A stretch of 64,000 bases of DNA, from contig CAYYUP010000025.1 in assembly GCA_964474905.1 (NCBI GenBank), forward strand, positions 10,709-74,708, read 5' to 3'. Positions 60,737-64,000 of the stretch are shown here, in pieces; position 1 is the first letter of the stretch; each line of letters starts with the position of its first letter. A program made the position numbers and the translations under genes. The notes beneath the pieces are model-generated. The model made no database searches, was not told where the DNA came from, and saw only the letters and a list, made by a program, of their open reading frames with translations. Source of the DNA: JADJRG01 sp964474905. GTDB taxonomy: Bacteria > Myxococcota_A > Polyangia > Nannocystales > Nannocystaceae.

Positions 60737-61696
60737 ATGAGCACGCCTGGAGTACAGAGCTACATCAACGTGCCTCTGCGCAGCTTCTATCGGGCCTTGC
60801 TCGATACGCTTGGCAGCGAGAGCTCAGGGGTTGCCCGTATCGATCGCAGTTCGGGCGAGCGCGTGCCCACATGGACCCGAATGAGCGGCGGCGACAAGGC
60901 AGCCCTGGAGGCCTGCGCGCTCGGGGGCTGCGATGCTCTTGTGGTGGCACGCGTCGCCCGGGCCCATGAGCTGCGTTTTATGGGGGTGCCAGGGCTCTCC
61001 TTGGTACACGCGCAGGGTCCTGAGCTCCTGGCCGAGGCTACCCGCCTGCATCACGCTGTGGCCGGGTGTGCCCCGGATGTTGTGGTCGGCGACGAGATCC
61101 AGATTCGTCTCCTCGAGCGGCCGGCCTACCGAGGTAGTGCCCTCTTTGCAAGCGTGCGCTTGGCCGCTTGGATCGCGCAGTCGAGCGGCGAGCGTGTCTT
61201 GCGGATCGATGTCGAGGAGCCGCGCGGTCCGGCTGCCGATCAGGCGGAGCGCGAACTCGGAATCGGCCTGCAATGGCGACAGGCGGTGACGTGTCTGTAT
61301 TTTGCCCGCTCGCTGCTGCGATCGCGCGGTATGGAGGCCGATGAAGAGGTCAGGGCGGCGCTGGGCCCAGAGACAGAGCGGTTTTACCGTCAAGCGCTCA
61401 GCACGATCTGTGGTGAGCGTGTGCGGGCTGTGGTCGCTTGGCGAATGCGCACAGGTGCGCCGAGGATCGCCGAGGTCGCCAGCCAGCTGCACGTTTCGCA
61501 ACGATCGTTGCAGCGATACTTGCGGAATGAGGGCTGCTCCTTCCGCGAATTGGTGCACAGAATCCGTGTCGAAGAGGTCGTTACGATGCTCGAGCGTGGT
61601 GTTGATGATCCCGGGATCATCGCCCGTCGCCTGGGCGGGCTAAACCTCCGCGATGTAAAACGCCTCATTCAAGAGGTCGAGGTGGCGGGCACGTGA
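60737..61696 (+). CDS. AraC-type transcriptional regulator
   Basis: Protein of 319 residues with an AraC-like DNA-binding domain in the last 80 residues: IAEVASQLHVSQRSLQRYLRNEGCSFRELVHRIRVEEVVTMLERG. The N-terminal part (residues 1-200) resembles the OruR/ArgR-like effector domain (Arabinose_bd-like, e.g. GGCDALVVARVARAHELRFMG, then IGLQWRQAVTCLYF). It may control the upstream SnoaL-like gene or its own operon. ATG 60737 is chosen, as the frame before it overlaps the SnoaL coding region. Ligand unknown. Confidence 0.88.
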   Translation: MSTPGVQSYINVPLRSFYRALLDTLGSESSGVARIDRSSGERVPTWTRMSGGDKAALEACALGGCDALVVARVARAHELRFMGVPGLSLVHAQGPELLAEATRLHHAVAGCAPDVVVGDEIQIRLLERPAYRGSALFASVRLAAWIAQSSGERVLRIDVEEPRGPAADQAERELGIGLQWRQAVTCLYFARSLLRSRGMEADEEVRAALGPETERFYRQALSTICGERVRAVVAWRMRTGAPRIAEVASQLHVSQRSLQRYLRNEGCSFRELVHRIRVEEVVTMLERGVDDPGIIARRLGGLNLRDVKRLIQEVEVAGT

Positions 61697-61739
61697 TCTC
61701 GGTTCTTTTTCCCGCTCGGTCGCAATTAGGGCGAAGAAA

Positions 61740-61768
61740 TGCCCCAGGGCAAAAAACGCCCTAGGGCA
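61740..61768. terminator. Terminator-like hairpin between convergent genes
   Basis: TGCCCCAGGGC and GCCCTAGGGCA form an 11-bp stem with one mismatch around the loop AAAAAAC. It lies between the convergent AraC-type and beta-helix genes. There is no clear T-tract after it on either side, so its strength as a terminator is uncertain. The sequence CCTAGGGCAT recurs inside the end of the beta-helix gene. Confidence 0.5.
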
Positions 61769-61781
61769 TCACTAGGCTAGC

Positions 61782-63146
61782 CTAGGGCATCATACAGGTG
61801 CCGCCGGAGCAGGTGAAGGTGACGTTGTTGTAGTACCAGCCGTAACGGTTCCAGGGGTCGGCACCGTCGTTGATCAAGATGTCCTCAGGTAGGTCTTGAT
61901 AGTCGGTGTTCTCCTCGGCTGCACCAAAGCCCAGGTCGGTATTGGTAACGGTCAGGCCACTGAGACATTGATTGCCGCAGGAGTCGATAAAAATGCCACC
62001 GCCGCCTGTGTACTTGCTCGTGCCGGTGGTGTGATTTTTTTGGATCACCGAATCGGTGATGTCGCAGACGCTCGCGTTGGTACAGCCGTACGAGAGAGCG
62101 AGCGCACCGCCGGTTCGGGCCTCGTTCTCGAGGAAAACCGAGTCGCTGATGTGGACGCGGCCGTAGCTGGCGATAGCTCCGCCTTCGCCGGTCACGACGT
62201 TCTTCTCGAAAACCGAGTTCTCGATGTAGATGTCCGGGTTCTTGCCGCCGTTATTCGAGCCTGAGACGTGGAGCGCACCGCCGTAGTCGGCCGTGTTTTC
62301 GTAGAAGTGGCAGTTGCGGACCGTCAGGGTCTCCTGCTCGCCGTAGGTATCGTTGACGGAGATCGCACCGCTTGAGCCGATGTTCCAACCACTCGGCACC
62401 TTGGCGTTGCAGTGGGTGAAGCTAAAGCCCTCGACAACGGCCTCACCGTTGCCCAGATGGAAGTGGAATCCGCCGCCGTCGATGATGGTCTTGTCTGGAC
62501 CGGCGCCGCGGAGGGTGATGTCGAGGGTCACCTCGATCTTCTCGCTGTAGGTGCCCGGGCAGACCTCGAGCACCGAGCCGTCGCTCGAGGCAGCGAGGCC
62601 CGCAGTGATCGACGGAAAGCGAGCGATCACATCAGGATTGATCGTCACGATGATGGGATTATCTGGATCGTCATCGCAGTCGGCGACGAAGTCGGGCACA
62701 TCGCCGGTCTCCCCCTCAGTGTCGCCGGTGGTATCGCCAGTGGTATCGCCAGTGGTATCGCCAGTGGTATCGCCGGTGGTATCGCCGGTGGTATCGCCGG
62801 TGGTATCGTCGGTGGTATCGCCGGTGGTATCGCCGGTGGTATCGCCCTCCGTCGTGGTACCATCTGAGGTCGTATTGCTGTCGCTGGAGGTGTCGCTGCT
62901 GCTGCTGGAGGTCGAATCGCTATCGCTATCGCTATTGCTGTTGCTGTCGCTACTGCTATCGCTGACCGAAGAGCTGTTGCCACTAGAGCCGGAGCTATCG
63001 GCAGTGTCGGAGCCTTGAGAGGCAGAATCGCTGGCCGTGTCTGCGGAGGTAAATCCGGCCGACTCTTGAGAATCCATACCCGAGCTGCAGCCAAGGGCGG
63101 AGCAGATCATCCCGAGCGTGAGCAGCGATGAGAGGTGCGTATGCAT
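61782..63146 (-). CDS. Parallel beta-helix lipoprotein with Thr-Gly-Asp repeat
   Basis: Lipoprotein of 454 residues (lipobox SALGC). After a Ser/Asp-rich spacer comes a TTGD repeat tract encoded by a 12-bp minisatellite, then a pectate-lyase-like beta-helix: ITINPDVIARFPSI-like start, VLEVCPGTYSEKIEVTLDI, AVVEGFSFTHCNA, LTVRNCHFYENTADYGGALHV, IYIENSVFEKNVVTGEGGAI and HISDSVFLENEARTGGALAL, each about 25 residues. Four Cys may form disulphides near the C-terminus (CGNQC, CSGGTC). Likely a surface polysaccharide-binding or adhesive protein, without identified catalytic residues. Confidence 0.88.
   Translation of the reverse strand: MHTHLSSLLTLGMICSALGCSSGMDSQESAGFTSADTASDSASQGSDTADSSGSSGNSSSVSDSSSDSNSNSDSDSDSTSSSSSDTSSDSNTTSDGTTTEGDTTGDTTGDTTDDTTGDTTGDTTGDTTGDTTGDTTGDTTGDTEGETGDVPDFVADCDDDPDNPIIVTINPDVIARFPSITAGLAASSDGSVLEVCPGTYSEKIEVTLDITLRGAGPDKTIIDGGGFHFHLGNGEAVVEGFSFTHCNAKVPSGWNIGSSGAISVNDTYGEQETLTVRNCHFYENTADYGGALHVSGSNNGGKNPDIYIENSVFEKNVVTGEGGAIASYGRVHISDSVFLENEARTGGALALSYGCTNASVCDITDSVIQKNHTTGTSKYTGGGGIFIDSCGNQCLSGLTVTNTDLGFGAAEENTDYQDLPEDILINDGADPWNRYGWYYNNVTFTCSGGTCMMP
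62721..62847 (-). repeat. 12-bp coding minisatellite, about 10.5 copies
   Basis: Units of the form GGTATCGCCRGT (as read on the plus strand) encode T-T-G-D over and over in the beta-helix lipoprotein. Most units differ only at one base (A or G), plus one with TCGTC, so the tract is nearly homogeneous and probably variable in copy number. The frame is preserved because the unit is a multiple of 3. Confidence 0.9.
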
Positions 63147-63757
63147 CGGCGGAAGCTAGCATGCGATTTTTGCCGCTGCAGCACAGGACCTCCCGGGGTT
63201 CCAAGATCGATTCTCGGCCCATGAATGTTTTGGGAGTTTCTCCGCGAGGGCCCCCTATCTGGCTATCTGTTGATCAAAGCAGGAGTAATGCGGAGCAGCC
63301 TGTTGTCTGATACGGCAGCACATGCGGCAGCAGACGAGTCCTGGAATACAAAAAACTCTCAAAGCAAACGTACGATAAGTCGCCGAGACTCGGAATTGCA
63401 GCCCTCGACATCCTGCGGGTGAGTTCTCCCCGAGCGAGTCTTACAGGATCGGCCGCGCGGGCGAGAGAGGGGGCTAGCGGGCGATTTTATCGCCAAGCGT
63501 TATGAGGCCTTTGATCTCCGTCGGGATCCGCTCGAGCAAAAGGACCTTTTTGGTCGAGATCCGCAGATCTCCGAGCTCCCGATCCGACAGATCGATGTCT
63601 ATCGTAGGATCCGCCGGGATCGACGGCGCTACATTCTCCTCCCCGAAGTTGTGACCCCCGACAGGAACGAGACTCCCTAGCACGGCAGCGTCCAAGCCAT
63701 TGCCCGGGTCCGCGAAGGACCTCTCACAGCGAGCCCCGGGCACCAAGCGGTCGCTCG
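63147..63757. other. Interval with a weak small ORF
   Basis: No convincing gene. An ORF of 90 residues on the minus strand (63474-63746, TTG start; ends LLLERIPTEIKGLITLGDKIAR) begins 12 bp after the stop of the gene at the window end and could be a small downstream gene or a decayed fragment, with no recognisable family. The rest, 63147-63473, has no features that I can identify. Confidence 0.35.

Positions 63758-64000
<243 letters not shown>

Noticed and set aside
62721..62847. CRISPR-like array
   Set aside because: The repeat has a 12-bp unit without spacers and is in frame within a protein gene.
62551..63018. Plus-strand frame of 155 codons full of Val/Ser/Pro repeats
   Set aside because: It is the antisense reading of the 12-bp minisatellite and serine tract of the beta-helix lipoprotein.

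Overview
The window looks like chromosomal DNA from a marine- or soil-type myxobacterium, most likely a member of the Nannocystaceae (Myxococcota). This is inferred from gene content, not from a marker gene. The signs are many secreted lipoproteins with Ser/Thr/Gly-rich spacers after the lipobox, a lipoprotein with Myxococcus-type Cys-rich repeats, an AgmX/PglI-like lipoprotein, a Ser/Thr kinase with a long TPR-like tail, cytochromes P450 and high GC. No rRNA, tRNA, phage, transposon or CRISPR array was seen. Three runs of exactly 100 N (25002-25101, 31417-31516, 44759-44858) mark it as a scaffolded draft assembly.

Layout. 1-10 kb: a truncated unknown gene, a P450, a PNGase F-like lipoprotein, an iron-regulated-looking imelysin plus di-haem oxidoreductase pair behind a promoter with a near-consensus Fur box, a beta-helix lipoprotein and a membrane histidine kinase. 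10-20 kb: a divergent NRAMP-like transporter, a MAPEG protein, and a four-gene operon of three paralogous lipoproteins plus a FadL-type porin. 20-34 kb: a thioesterase pair, a TerB-like protein, a decayed repeat gene, a three-gene operon ending in an SLC13/ArsB-type permease, and two repeat-rich lipoproteins. 34-44 kb: a quinone-reductase-like MDR, a DEVD-box RNA helicase, a DUF2505-type protein, a second P450, a selenocysteine-type peroxiredoxin read through an in-frame TGA, a DUF4336-like protein and a divergent M20 peptidase. 44-50 kb: small membrane proteins, a VWA lipoprotein, a Ser/Thr kinase, DoxX and a LysR remnant. 50-58 kb: a five-gene operon of lamin-tail-domain lipoproteins, two secreted thermonucleases and a helix-hairpin-helix outer-membrane protein. 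58-64 kb: a YbjQ/DUF2804 cluster, a SnoaL-like protein, an AraC-type regulator, a beta-helix lipoprotein with a 12-bp minisatellite, and the end of a lipoprotein-like gene with a 19-residue Asp tract.

The two strongest candidates for undescribed biology are the operon at 50125-57835, which combines predicted surface DNA binding (HhH, lamin-tail domains) with two catalytically intact thermonucleases and may scavenge or import extracellular or prey DNA, and the operon at 11984-19151, where three copies of an unrecognised lipoprotein family precede a FadL-like porin. The selenoprotein at 38495-39127 is the clearest case where routine gene calling would go wrong.
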